Source: CAIQJJ01 sp049325275
GTDB taxonomy: Bacteria; Chloroflexota; Anaerolineae; Anaerolineales; UBA4823
Direction of reading: 5' to 3'
Assembly: GCA_049325275.1 (NCBI GenBank)
Contig: JBMOLU010000050.1
Span: forward strand, 62,001 to 126,000
DNA length: 64,000 nt
Numbering within the stretch: the first letter of the stretch is position 1; each line of letters begins with the position of its first letter. Below, in pieces: positions 8,032 through 16,632 of this stretch. The position numbers and the translations under genes were made by a program. Under the pieces are notes generated by a model. That model searched no databases. It was given only the letters and a program-made list of their open reading frames with translations, and was not told the DNA's origin.

Positions 8032-9531
8032 TTAATTTTTGCGGATGCGGACCGCAATGCCTTCTTTGCCGGGCAACTCCAGGCGGCAGTGGCCTGAAAA
8101 ATTGCTGCCCGCTGAAGTAACGGTCATCTCCCAGGTATCGATAATGTCTATCTGCCATGTTCCGCTCTCAGGCAGGTGAATCCATTGGAAGGAGGGTTGA
8201 TTGAGGCCGAAATAATATAGACCGAATTCTGGATAGATGCCGCATCCCGCTGATTTATGGATGAAAGATGCCGCCGGTTCGATAAGGGAGAATCCTTTTT
8301 CCGGGAGTCCTTCAATCAGTTTTCTCAAAAAAGCAATTCTTGCCGGGCTCGAACCTTGCAGTTCCCCACCTTTGCTCCACCAAAGGTTTCCTTCGGGGTT
8401 AACGTAGGTTTCTCCATGGCCGACATAAGCGCCCATCGCGAAGCCCCTCCAGAAGCGACTGACCATTTCTTTGCCTGTAAGGTATCCCCACCCCCGATCG
8501 ATATTTCCTTCGTAGCCGCACTCATCGATGACCAGCGGTTTCTTGTACTCGCCAAACCACTCAGGAATTCTCCTGAAATCGCTCGATTGGATGCTACAGT
8601 GGGTGATCCACGGTTTGCTGTGGTCAAAAAATGCGCGGCAGTTATGGATGGATCGCAAATGAGCGTAAGGGTCGATTCTCTCTACTAGCTGGATATACCG
8701 GTCCCACTCGTCAATAGATTTGTTTTGAAAAAGGTCATATTCGTTGGCGAATGACCACCAGATATTTCGGAATGCGCCCAGTCTGGCAACCAGGTATTCC
8801 AGCAATCTGTTGTTGACGTTTTCGGGTATGCAGTCAAATCCCCAGGCTCCAAAGTCGTAGGGGTGAAACAAGATCAGGTCTGCCTCGATTCCCATTTCCC
8901 TTAATTTCAAGACACAATCGTCGAGATGCTGAAAGTATGCGGGATTAAAGCGATCGTAATCCCACCAGGCGTGCCGGGGTCTTGGGGTATAGTCGTCCTG
9001 AAAGGCGGGATTCCACTTTTCCTTGACTTCACCTGGAAAAGGGTAGTTCGGGGGTTCGTTGTAATTGAAGGTGTATCGCTTCGGAAACACACAAAACCTT
9101 ATTTTGTTGAATGGCCCGTCTTTCAGGGTGGCAAGCGTCTTTGTTTCAAGCGCCTCCCCCTGAAGGTTCCAGGCATAGCAGGTCGTGCCAACGGGGTGAA
9201 AGCCCGTGCCGTCTGCGTAGGCAAAGTACTTCTGATCGACAACCTGCACGGGGCCGTGATTGTTTGCCGAGGGCGGCACGCAGTCGAAACTTCCCCGTAT
9301 ATCGTTCAACGCTTCCAGGTTACTGCGCGTAACAAAGTCCCAATGGCCTTCCATATCAGGCATAAAGCGAATTCGATATACGTCCTGCCCATCATAAAAA
9401 CCGGTCACGCGAACGTTGCGATGCTGGCTGGAAAAATCTGCTTCGAGTTTGACATCCAGGAAAGGATTGCCGCTTGTCGAAGCGTGAAAATCCAGCTCAA
9501 GGTAATCCCATCTTTCTGTTTGTGTTTTCAT
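8032..9531 (-). CDS. Glycoside hydrolase, DUF5060/DUF4038-DUF5605 type
   Basis: This cytoplasmic-looking glycosidase of 499 residues has no signal peptide. An N-terminal beta-sandwich (DUF5060-like, about 1-90, with YRIRFMPDMEGHWDFVTRSN) precedes a TIM barrel. The barrel has the clan-A pattern of two acidic residues at strand ends: WWSFANEYDLF (likely acid/base Glu) and PLVIDECGYEG (likely nucleophile Glu). A C-terminal beta domain follows. The architecture resembles proteins annotated DUF4038/DUF5605, close relatives of apiosidase families. AAGGAG lies just before the ATG at 9531. It is divergent from the hybrid regulator at 9871 and upstream of the sugar operon, so it probably trims a transported oligosaccharide inside the cell. 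The exact linkage is not readable. Confidence 0.8.
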   Translation of the reverse strand: MKTQTERWDYLELDFHASTSGNPFLDVKLEADFSSQHRNVRVTGFYDGQDVYRIRFMPDMEGHWDFVTRSNLEALNDIRGSFDCVPPSANNHGPVQVVDQKYFAYADGTGFHPVGTTCYAWNLQGEALETKTLATLKDGPFNKIRFCVFPKRYTFNYNEPPNYPFPGEVKEKWNPAFQDDYTPRPRHAWWDYDRFNPAYFQHLDDCVLKLREMGIEADLILFHPYDFGAWGFDCIPENVNNRLLEYLVARLGAFRNIWWSFANEYDLFQNKSIDEWDRYIQLVERIDPYAHLRSIHNCRAFFDHSKPWITHCSIQSSDFRRIPEWFGEYKKPLVIDECGYEGNIDRGWGYLTGKEMVSRFWRGFAMGAYVGHGETYVNPEGNLWWSKGGELQGSSPARIAFLRKLIEGLPEKGFSLIEPAASFIHKSAGCGIYPEFGLYYFGLNQPSFQWIHLPESGTWQIDIIDTWEMTVTSAGSNFSGHCRLELPGKEGIAVRIRKN

Positions 9532-9870
9532 GTATGCTCCTTATTCGTCTTCGGGTGGCATAAGCGTATCCTTATGCATTGTAGGCTTTGGCAGGTGGAA
9601 TAAGAGGCACCAGATGTGGAAAAAACCAGTACAAACACAGGTAAGGGATGCATCGCATTTAACCGTGGTTTCCCACCCCCCAAGGGGCAGGGAGAAAGCT
9701 CGACAATGATTAAATGCAGTGGCACCCAGGTAAGAAACACCCGTAAAATGCAGTATAATTATTCATAATTAGGATAATATTCAGGACTTCCGGGTTTGCG
9801 TGAAGGGTTTTCGCGGCGAAACCGGAAGAGATGCACCCCGCTTTGTTGGCCCTCTTCGAGAAAGATCGGT
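9532..9870. promoter_or_regulatory. Divergent control region of glycoside hydrolase and hybrid regulator genes
   Basis: This 339-bp region holds no gene. It contains TATAAT at 9754-9759, a good -10 for the plus-strand regulator gene without a good -35, which suggests activator dependence. AATTATTC (9757-9764) and GATAATATTC (9773-9782) resemble the palindromes at the transketolase promoter. At 9691-9713 lies a 23-bp motif that recurs at 13627-13649 upstream of the GH105-like gene. Confidence 0.5.
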
Positions 9871-12800
9871 ATGGTTAACGTGCCTCGTTCTCCCAGCTCT
9901 CCTCGGCCGCGCCACACCTTCGGGTTCCTGGCCGGAAACCTGCACACGGGCGTTGCGCTCAAGCTGTGGGCCGGGATGATTGTTGCCGCCCGGAAGCATG
10001 ACGTCAACTTGTTTTGTTTTCCCGGTGGCCGGGTGTATCCTGTGGGAGAGTTCGACCCGGACCGCAGTTCGATTTATCGCTTGGTGGGTGTCGATGGCTT
10101 TGATGGATTGATAAGTTCTGGCGCAACAGCCCCAGGCGGGTTGAGCCCGGAACAAACGGCCAGCTTTCTTGATAGCTACCGGCCGCTTCCCATTGTAAGC
10201 CTGACTCGGCTTCCCGGTCAGATTCCCCACGTGACGATAGATAGCTACCAGGGCATGCGGGAAATTGTCCTCCATTTGCTCCAGGCGCATGGTTTGCAAA
10301 GCCTGGCCTTTGTCCGTGGGCCAGAAAACCACGATTATGCGCAAAAGCGCTATCAGGCCTATCTCGATACCTTGCACGAACAAGGTCTTCCGGTCGACTT
10401 CCGTCTGGTCACGCCCCCTTTGCCGTGGGAGGCCGGCGAACAATCGATTCACATCCTGCTTGAGGAGCGCCGCTTGCGGCCGGGGGTTGACTTGCAGGCC
10501 GTTGTAACCGCATCTGATCTGGCCGCGCTCGGTGCGCTGAGTGCCTTGGAGAGTCGCGGTATCCGGGTGCCAGACGACCTGGTTCTGACGGGATTCAACG
10601 ATTCGGATGAAGGGCGCCTGACAACGCCTCCCTTGACTTCGGTTTCGATGCCCTTCTACGAACAGGGCCAGCAGGCTATCGAACTATTGGTAAACGGCCT
10701 GGCCGGCCAACCCATCCCCCAACAAACCACACTGCCCACCCGCCTGGCGGTACGCCAATCCTGCGGATGCCCTGACCAGAGCGTGCTTCTGGCCGACCTG
10801 CCTGCCGGTTCGAGCGGGGGCCTTGAGCCTTCCTCCTTCCCGGAAACATGCCGGAACCAGGTGGTTGCTGAGGCAGCCCGCTTGCTGGGGGCTTCTGGCG
10901 CATACTTGGCCTCGGTCACTCGACTGGTGGATAGTTTTTTTTCTAGTTTAGAGGATGGTGACGGCGCCGTTTTCTTGTCCATGCAGGAATATGTCCTGCG
11001 TTCCAGTATGATCGGTGAGGGTGATGTAGCCGCCTGGCAAGACGTGCTCTCGGTGCTGCGCCGTTGCACTTTCCCACTTTTGCCTGTCGTGCAGCGTCTT
11101 TTTGCTGAGAATCTCTTCGGGCAGGCGCGGATCGTGATCGGCCGGGTTGCCGGGCGAGCACAGGCGTTGGAGCAACTGCAAGCTGAGCGGCGCGCCACAA
11201 TGCTGCGCGATCTGGGACAAGAGTTGATCACGACTTTCGACATTTTTCGGCTGGCCGACGTGTTGGCCGAACGGCTGCCGGAAATCGGCATTACCAGTTG
11301 CTTCCTGGCGCTCTATGAAAAACCATCGCTCGACGACTGCACGTTGATCCTGGCCTACACGGAACAAGGGCGTACCCATTTGGAAGCCGGCGGGCGGCAC
11401 CACCCTGCGCACGAAATCGTGCCCGCCGATTTGTTGCCGCAGCATCGCCAGTTTTGTTACGTGGCTGAGCCGCTTTATTTTCAACACGATCAAATAGGCT
11501 TTATCGTTTTTGAAGTAGGCCCACTGGATGGCGCGATCTATGAACTGCTTCGCACGCAAGTTAGCAATGCACTTACAGGTGCCTTGTTACTTCGGGAGGC
11601 ACAGCAGGCCCGGCAGGCGGCCGAAAAGGCAGATCAGATAAAAACGCGCCTGTTGGCCAACGTCAGCCATGAACTGCGCACACCGTTGAACATTATCTTG
11701 GGTTATTCTCAGGATGCACTGGGAACAACCAATCCGTACGGCATTGTTCCCCCCCAGGCTTTGTTGGACGACCTTGAACACATTCGCAGCAGCGCTGAAC
11801 ATCAGCTCCGGCTGATCAACGATTTACTTGACCTCTCTCGTGCTGAAATCGATGAACTGGACCTGTACCTGGAATTGCTTGATCCCCATCCCTTACTCCA
11901 AGATGCCTTTCAATGTATTGTCGAATCCATATCTCAGGCGGGTGTGGCCTGGCGCTTGGAGTTACCAGAGCGCTTACCGTTGATCCAGGCCGACCCAGTA
12001 CGGCTCCGCCAGATTTTGCTCAACTTGCTTTCCAATGCCAACAAGTTTACGGAAAAAGGCGAGATTGTTCTGGGTGCGCGAGTCGAACCGCCTCATCTGC
12101 TCGTGTGGGTCAGGGATACAGGGGTAGGCATCCCGCCTGATATGAAGGAACGCATCTTCGAGCCATTCATTACGGCTGAACATGCCGGCCGACGATCGCA
12201 AGGGGTCGGCTTGGGTTTGTCTATCACACGCCGCCTGGTTGCTTTGCACAACGGCTCGATGAAGCTGGAGAGCCAGGTGGGGTGCGGCAGCACGTTCTAC
12301 GTTTATTTGCCGCTGCCCAACCTGACCGATAAGACGCTGCCGGCCGACGCACAGGTGCAGCCCGTGTTGTTGTTAATCTCGATGGCAGACGAACCCGCTA
12401 CCGAGATTCGCGAGTTGAGCCAGCGCCAAGAGCTTGCCATCGTAAGGGTGCAGGCTGGCGATGACCTGGCAGCTCTGCTCTCGGGAATTCAACCTGCCAC
12501 ATTGGCCTGGGACCTGACCAGGGCCGGGGCCGGCGATTGGCTTCTGGCGCGCCGGTTGTTTAATCACCCGCGCTTGAGCCAAACTCCGCTGATTCTGTAT
12601 GGCCAAGGCGAAGCGGCCAGGCCGGAATCGGGCAGGTTATCTGTTGGTTTGACCGGCGTGCTGCTCAAGCCGGCCGGCGCCTCGACTCTGATGGGCACGC
12701 TCAACGCACTCTGCCCCCAAGAAATCGTTGGCCCAATCTTGATTGTGGACGATGATCCCGTTGCTTGCGAGTCTCTCCAGGCGCTCATTGCACAAGGTTT

Positions 12801-13440
12801 GCCGGGTTTCCCCATTCTCATCGCTCACGATGGTGCCGCAGCGCTGGCGTTCGTAGAAGACCGGCCCCCCAGTGTGGTGGTGTTGGATTTGGTGATGCCT
12901 GAAATGGATGGTTTCGATGTGCTGGAGCAACTGCGATCGGACGCGCGCACGCAGTCTGTACCCGTTATCATTCTTACCAGCAAAGTGCTCAGTCTTGCCG
13001 ACATTCAACGCATCGAACGCCACACGCGCGTCGTTATGCAAAGCAAAGGCGTTTTGGCGAACGAGGAAGTCATCGCCATGCTGCATCGCTCCTTGTTCGA
13101 CGCCGAAACGCTGCCACCGGAGACCAGCGCCCTGGTGAAGCGAACCATGGCTTATTTGCATCAAAACTACGCCCGCTCGCTGTCCCGGTGGGAAATCGCC
13201 CAGGAAATTGGCGTTAGCGAAAACTATCTCAGCCAGGTTTTCAACCGGGAACTGGGCCTTCCCCTGTGGGATTATTTGAACCGTTTTCGCATCAGTCAGG
13301 CCAAAGAACTATTCCGCCGCACGCATGGCAGCGTCAAGTATGTGGCTAATCAGGTGGGTTTTAAAGATCAAAAGTATTTCAGCCGGGTCTTTCACAAGCT
13401 GACCGGCCTTTCCCCTAACGCATTCAAAGATCAAATCTAA
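9871..13440 (+). CDS. Hybrid one-protein phosphorelay: LacI-type sensor, histidine kinase, receiver, AraC HTH
   Basis: This 1189-residue protein joins a sugar sensor to a transcription regulator. Residues about 10-300 are a periplasmic-binding-protein-like sensor of the LacI effector type (HTFGFLAGNLHTGVALKLWAGM, then FNDSDEGRLTTPPLTSVSMP) without a LacI helix-turn-helix. A GAF-like middle region leads to a HisKA domain (phospho-acceptor His600 in NVSHELRTP) and an HATPase (LLNLLSNANKF, DTGVGIP). A receiver has its phosphorylatable Asp near residue 1006 (VVVLDLVMPEMDG). The C-terminal 100 residues are an AraC HTH (GVSENYLSQVFNRELG, FSRVFHKLTGLSP). There are no membrane segments, so it senses a cytoplasmic ligand. 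It probably controls the surrounding sugar genes. A start at 9796 is possible, but homology begins after 9871. Confidence 0.9.
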   Translation: MVNVPRSPSSPRPRHTFGFLAGNLHTGVALKLWAGMIVAARKHDVNLFCFPGGRVYPVGEFDPDRSSIYRLVGVDGFDGLISSGATAPGGLSPEQTASFLDSYRPLPIVSLTRLPGQIPHVTIDSYQGMREIVLHLLQAHGLQSLAFVRGPENHDYAQKRYQAYLDTLHEQGLPVDFRLVTPPLPWEAGEQSIHILLEERRLRPGVDLQAVVTASDLAALGALSALESRGIRVPDDLVLTGFNDSDEGRLTTPPLTSVSMPFYEQGQQAIELLVNGLAGQPIPQQTTLPTRLAVRQSCGCPDQSVLLADLPAGSSGGLEPSSFPETCRNQVVAEAARLLGASGAYLASVTRLVDSFFSSLEDGDGAVFLSMQEYVLRSSMIGEGDVAAWQDVLSVLRRCTFPLLPVVQRLFAENLFGQARIVIGRVAGRAQALEQLQAERRATMLRDLGQELITTFDIFRLADVLAERLPEIGITSCFLALYEKPSLDDCTLILAYTEQGRTHLEAGGRHHPAHEIVPADLLPQHRQFCYVAEPLYFQHDQIGFIVFEVGPLDGAIYELLRTQVSNALTGALLLREAQQARQAAEKADQIKTRLLANVSHELRTPLNIILGYSQDALGTTNPYGIVPPQALLDDLEHIRSSAEHQLRLINDLLDLSRAEIDELDLYLELLDPHPLLQDAFQCIVESISQAGVAWRLELPERLPLIQADPVRLRQILLNLLSNANKFTEKGEIVLGARVEPPHLLVWVRDTGVGIPPDMKERIFEPFITAEHAGRRSQGVGLGLSITRRLVALHNGSMKLESQVGCGSTFYVYLPLPNLTDKTLPADAQVQPVLLLISMADEPATEIRELSQRQELAIVRVQAGDDLAALLSGIQPATLAWDLTRAGAGDWLLARRLFNHPRLSQTPLILYGQGEAARPESGRLSVGLTGVLLKPAGASTLMGTLNALCPQEIVGPILIVDDDPVACESLQALIAQGLPGFPILIAHDGAAALAFVEDRPPSVVVLDLVMPEMDGFDVLEQLRSDARTQSVPVIILTSKVLSLADIQRIERHTRVVMQSKGVLANEEVIAMLHRSLFDAETLPPETSALVKRTMAYLHQNYARSLSRWEIAQEIGVSENYLSQVFNRELGLPLWDYLNRFRISQAKELFRRTHGSVKYVANQVGFKDQKYFSRVFHKLTGLSPNAFKDQI

Positions 13441-13799
13441 ACCCGGGCCTAGCAGGGTGTCGGAGAGACCTCACGCTAAGACTTCGGAAGTCTCTACCCG
13501 GGCAGTGTGAGCACAAAACAAGGCGAAATTGCTCGAAAATCAGGGCTTTTAAGCGGGCACGAAGGTTTCCGAAGTCTTCTCCGACAGGTTGCTGGCTTCT
13601 CAGTAAAGCGGGGTGTGAGACGTGGTGGAGAAAGCTCGCCCACGATTAAGGGCCACCTGTTTCTCCTTGCGCCCCCTGGGATGCTATTGTCCACCTTCCT
13701 TGTCTCCTAATCCACCCGTCAAGTCCTAGAATGAAGGTGAATTCGTGATGTAGTTTTCCGTTTGATACCTGTCGCCAAGATGGCAATTCAGGCGCAGCG
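13441..13799. other. Intergenic region with inverted repeat pair and shared motif
   Basis: No gene is supported in these 359 bp. The first 150 bp hold an inverted pair of the dispersed palindrome. The middle holds the 23-bp motif GGAGAAAGCTCG-N5-GATTAA at 13627-13649, also present at 9691-9713. The remainder is presumed promoter and leader for the GH105-like gene. Confidence 0.5.
13451..13593. repeat. Inverted pair of dispersed palindromes (MITE-like)
   Basis: AGCAGGGTGTCGGAGAGACC at 13451-13470 is matched, as an imperfect inverted copy, by AGCAACCTGTCGGAGAAGAC read on the minus strand from 13593. Each end is associated with a GACTTCGGAAGTC-like hairpin (13478-13493 and 13566-13578). The unit is about 143 bp and related to the single copy at 7819-7852. 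It directly follows the regulator stop codon and could also terminate that transcript. Confidence 0.55.
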
Positions 13800-14996
13800 A
13801 TGGGAGATGCAACATTGATGAGTGGCACAGCAGCTATTCCTGAACAGAGGGGCCTGGGTTTTGTTGGCCCGGACGACCAGCATGCACTGGATGCGAGATG
13901 TGATCCTTGGTCTATTCGCATGGCAAATTCGTGCATTCAATGGCACCCTATCCTTTCAGAGCAGTGGTCTTATGAGTCAGGAGTTGTGCTGAAGGGAATT
14001 GAGCAAGTCTGGTTCGATACGGGCGACTGGAAGTACCTGGCATACATTCGGCGCAATATCAATCAGTTCGTCATGCCAGATGGAAGTATCTACACTTACC
14101 GTCTAGAAGACTATAACCTCGATCAGATTAATACTGGCAAACTCTTGTTCTCTTTGTATCGGGAAACTGGCGACGAACGCTATCGGCGAGCACTGCAACT
14201 GTTGATGCGACAGCTTGTGACACAGCCGCGCACGAGTGAAGGGGGGTTTTGGCACAAGAAAATCTATCCCTTCCAGGTGTGGCTGGACAGTGTCTATATG
14301 GCCGCTCCTTTTTGTGCCCAGTATGCCCACTACTTTGACGAACCCGCCGGCTTTGATACGGCAGCCCACCAGATTCTATTGATCGAACGGCATGCGCGGG
14401 ATACGAAAACCGGTTTGTTCTATCATGGTTGGGATGAAAGCAGGATGCAGAAGTGGGCGAACGTTCGTACAGGCTGCTCGCCGCATTTCTGGGGACGTGC
14501 GATGGGTTGGTACGCCATGGCGATTGTCGATGTGTTGGAATTCTTGCCGGCCTCGCACCAGGCCCGGGATAGGATCATCACGATTTTGGAAAGAATGATC
14601 GCTTCGTTGATTGTGGTTCAGGATCGAACCACCGGCCTTTGGTACCAGATTCTGGATCGAGGCGGCTGGAAGGGAAACTATACAGAAGGTTCAGCTTCCT
14701 GCATGTTTGTTTATGCGATTGCCAAAGGGATTAGAAATCGTTCGCTCGATTCCCAGTCCCTGGAGGCTGCCCAAAAAGGTTTTGCCGGAATCATCGAGAA
14801 TTTGGTAGATGTCGATGCGTACGGGCGGGTAAACCTGAAACAGATTTGCCAGGTTGCAGGTTTGGGTGGTGAGCAACAGCGAGACGGGTCGTATGAGTAC
14901 TACCTCAGTGAACCGGTTGTGGCCAACGATCGCAAGGGTGTGGGAGCCTTCATCCTGGCAAGCAGTGAAATGCAAAGGCTGGGGAGATCGGTGTAG
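13800..14996 (+). CDS. Glycoside hydrolase family 105/88-like unsaturated glycuronyl hydrolase
   Basis: This intracellular-type hydrolase of 398 residues should remove a 4,5-unsaturated (or related) galacturonyl residue from pectin-derived oligosaccharides. The family signatures are WSYESGVVLKGIEQVW, the helix-toroid repeats, and PFQVWLDSVYMAAPFCAQYA, which carries the catalytic Asp of GH105. GCSPHFWGRAMGWYAMAIVDVLEFLP and YTEGSASCMFVYAIAKGIR follow. No signal peptide is present. The start is uncertain: ATG at 13818 has GGGAG 11 nt upstream and would remove six residues. It heads the plus-strand sugar series and suits degradation of rhamnogalacturonan fragments brought in by the ABC importer. 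Confidence 0.88.
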   Translation: MGDATLMSGTAAIPEQRGLGFVGPDDQHALDARCDPWSIRMANSCIQWHPILSEQWSYESGVVLKGIEQVWFDTGDWKYLAYIRRNINQFVMPDGSIYTYRLEDYNLDQINTGKLLFSLYRETGDERYRRALQLLMRQLVTQPRTSEGGFWHKKIYPFQVWLDSVYMAAPFCAQYAHYFDEPAGFDTAAHQILLIERHARDTKTGLFYHGWDESRMQKWANVRTGCSPHFWGRAMGWYAMAIVDVLEFLPASHQARDRIITILERMIASLIVVQDRTTGLWYQILDRGGWKGNYTEGSASCMFVYAIAKGIRNRSLDSQSLEAAQKGFAGIIENLVDVDAYGRVNLKQICQVAGLGGEQQRDGSYEYYLSEPVVANDRKGVGAFILASSEMQRLGRSV

Positions 14997-15151
14997 ATGC
15001 CGTCAAATTCTGCCATCCATTGGAAAGATGTGGATATCAGTTATCGTTCGAAAGGGCTTTTGAAGCCGAAGGAGGAAGATGATGTAGCCTAACCAGTCGT
15101 CTCGGTATCGGTTAATTGAACCATTCAGCAATTTTTAAGGAGAAAAAGGAA

Positions 15152-16555
15152 ATGACTGCGAAAAATCTAAATCGCCGTGACTTCTTGCGTTTAGGCGGGC
15201 TGGCAGCAGCGAGTGTTGCCTTGGCAGGGTGCGGCGTCAAGGCCACATCCGGTGCATCTAGTCCATCTGAGCCACAAACCATCGTAGAAACCGTAGAGGT
15301 CGAGAAACTCATTGAGGCCGAAGTGGTACGCTTCACGAGCGAGGCATGGTGTTGGGAAAAACTCAACATGGCCACTGCCACCGACAAATATAACCGCGAC
15401 TTGCGCGACGCAAACGCCGGTTACCAAATCCAGGTGGATATGGCCCCTCAGGAATATGACACCAAGGTCGCTCAGATGGTCGCGGACAAAGAGTTGATTT
15501 GGGACGGCCACATGCGCAGTTCCAATCTGGGATCCGTGGTCAAGCAGCACCAACTGGGCATTTTACAACCTTGGGATGATTACATTGCTGCATCCACCTT
15601 GCCTTTTGCCGCCAAGTACTGGGATGAATTGCTGCCCAACGTCCGCCAGAGCCTCACGATTGACGGCAAACTCTACGGTCTCCCCTGGGACGGTGAGGTT
15701 TACACCCGTGTCTACAATAAGGCGATCTGGGACACGATCGGTGAAACGCCGGCCGAGACGATTGATGAATTCGAAAGGCAATTGGAAGAACTCGTGACGG
15801 CTGCCCCCGACAAGGTTCCCATGTGCATGCGCCACAACGCCGATACACCAGATGCGCACATGTTCATGCAAATGTGGCAGGAAAATCCCTGGGTGACCGA
15901 CGAAAAAGGACACTCATTCCTGGATATTCATTCGGAAGCGTACGCCAATTTCCTCACCATGATGAAGCGCTGGATGGATAAGGGTATCATCACCACCGAT
16001 ACCTGGAATCAAAAAACCTATGCCGAAGGCTGGAACCTGGGCAACGTGGCAACCGGGATGACCGGCGCCGCCTGGCTTCAGGCCACCGCCCAAAAAGTCT
16101 GGGGCCGAAACAATATCATTCCGGTGAGAAACCCCGTCTTGAAAGCCGGCGATCAACCCAAAACGCTGTGGTTTGTGAACTGCGCGATCTTGTTTACGGG
16201 AGCGGCGATGCCACAAAGAGTGACCGACTGGCTGCTGTGGATGAACGATTCCACCATTGAAAAAGCAGAAAACTGGAGCTTTGTCCGCGGCCTTCTCAAT
16301 TACTATCACGTTCCCGTGTACAAGAGCATCTACGATAACATCATCGCCACCAATCCTGACTGGGCGTGGCTGGATGTGGTGAATGATCAGATCAAGGCAT
16401 CCGCAATGATCCCACCCACCCCCACTGCCTCAATCGTTGGGCCGATTGTTCAGGCCTGGGAAGATAAATACGTACAGGGTAGCGTCAGTTACGACGAATG
16501 TATTACGGGCATGGAAGAGGAATATACTGCCGCCGTTGCCCAGGCATTTAAGTAA
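15152..16555 (+). CDS. CUT1-type sugar ABC transporter substrate-binding lipoprotein
   Basis: This extracytoplasmic binding protein of 467 residues should bind an oligosaccharide. The N-terminus NRRDFLRLGGLAAASVALAGC combines a twin-arginine-like motif with a lipobox ending in LAGC. The mature part is a family-1 solute-binding fold (TIDGKLYGLPWDGEVYTRVYNKAIWD; TGMTGAAWLQATAQKVWG). The ATG at 15152 has AAGGAG 9 nt upstream; a start at 15116 would lie before this signal. Two permease genes follow. A hairpin lies immediately after its stop codon, as is common where the binding protein must be made in excess. Confidence 0.93.
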   Translation: MTAKNLNRRDFLRLGGLAAASVALAGCGVKATSGASSPSEPQTIVETVEVEKLIEAEVVRFTSEAWCWEKLNMATATDKYNRDLRDANAGYQIQVDMAPQEYDTKVAQMVADKELIWDGHMRSSNLGSVVKQHQLGILQPWDDYIAASTLPFAAKYWDELLPNVRQSLTIDGKLYGLPWDGEVYTRVYNKAIWDTIGETPAETIDEFERQLEELVTAAPDKVPMCMRHNADTPDAHMFMQMWQENPWVTDEKGHSFLDIHSEAYANFLTMMKRWMDKGIITTDTWNQKTYAEGWNLGNVATGMTGAAWLQATAQKVWGRNNIIPVRNPVLKAGDQPKTLWFVNCAILFTGAAMPQRVTDWLLWMNDSTIEKAENWSFVRGLLNYYHVPVYKSIYDNIIATNPDWAWLDVVNDQIKASAMIPPTPTASIVGPIVQAWEDKYVQGSVSYDECITGMEEEYTAAVAQAFK

Positions 16556-16577
16556 CGCATCCGATTTCTACGAATGC

Positions 16578-16612
16578 GATGAGGGGCAGCGCGTCCAACG
16601 CTGCCCCTCATC
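16578..16612 (+). terminator. Intercistronic hairpin after the binding-protein gene
   Basis: GATGAGGGGCAGCG (16578-16591) and its exact complement (16599-16612) form a 14-bp stem with a 7-nt loop, 22 bp after the stop codon. No T-run follows, so it is more likely an mRNA-stabilising or attenuating element that raises binding protein over permease levels than a full terminator. Confidence 0.75.
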
Positions 16613-16632
16613 CATGTAAAAGGTCAGGGAAT

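Noticed and set aside
7817..8158. 113-codon open frame on the minus strand in the gap before the glycoside hydrolase
   Set aside because: It starts inside the hydrolase gene in another frame and shows no motif; its end coincides with the palindromic repeat.
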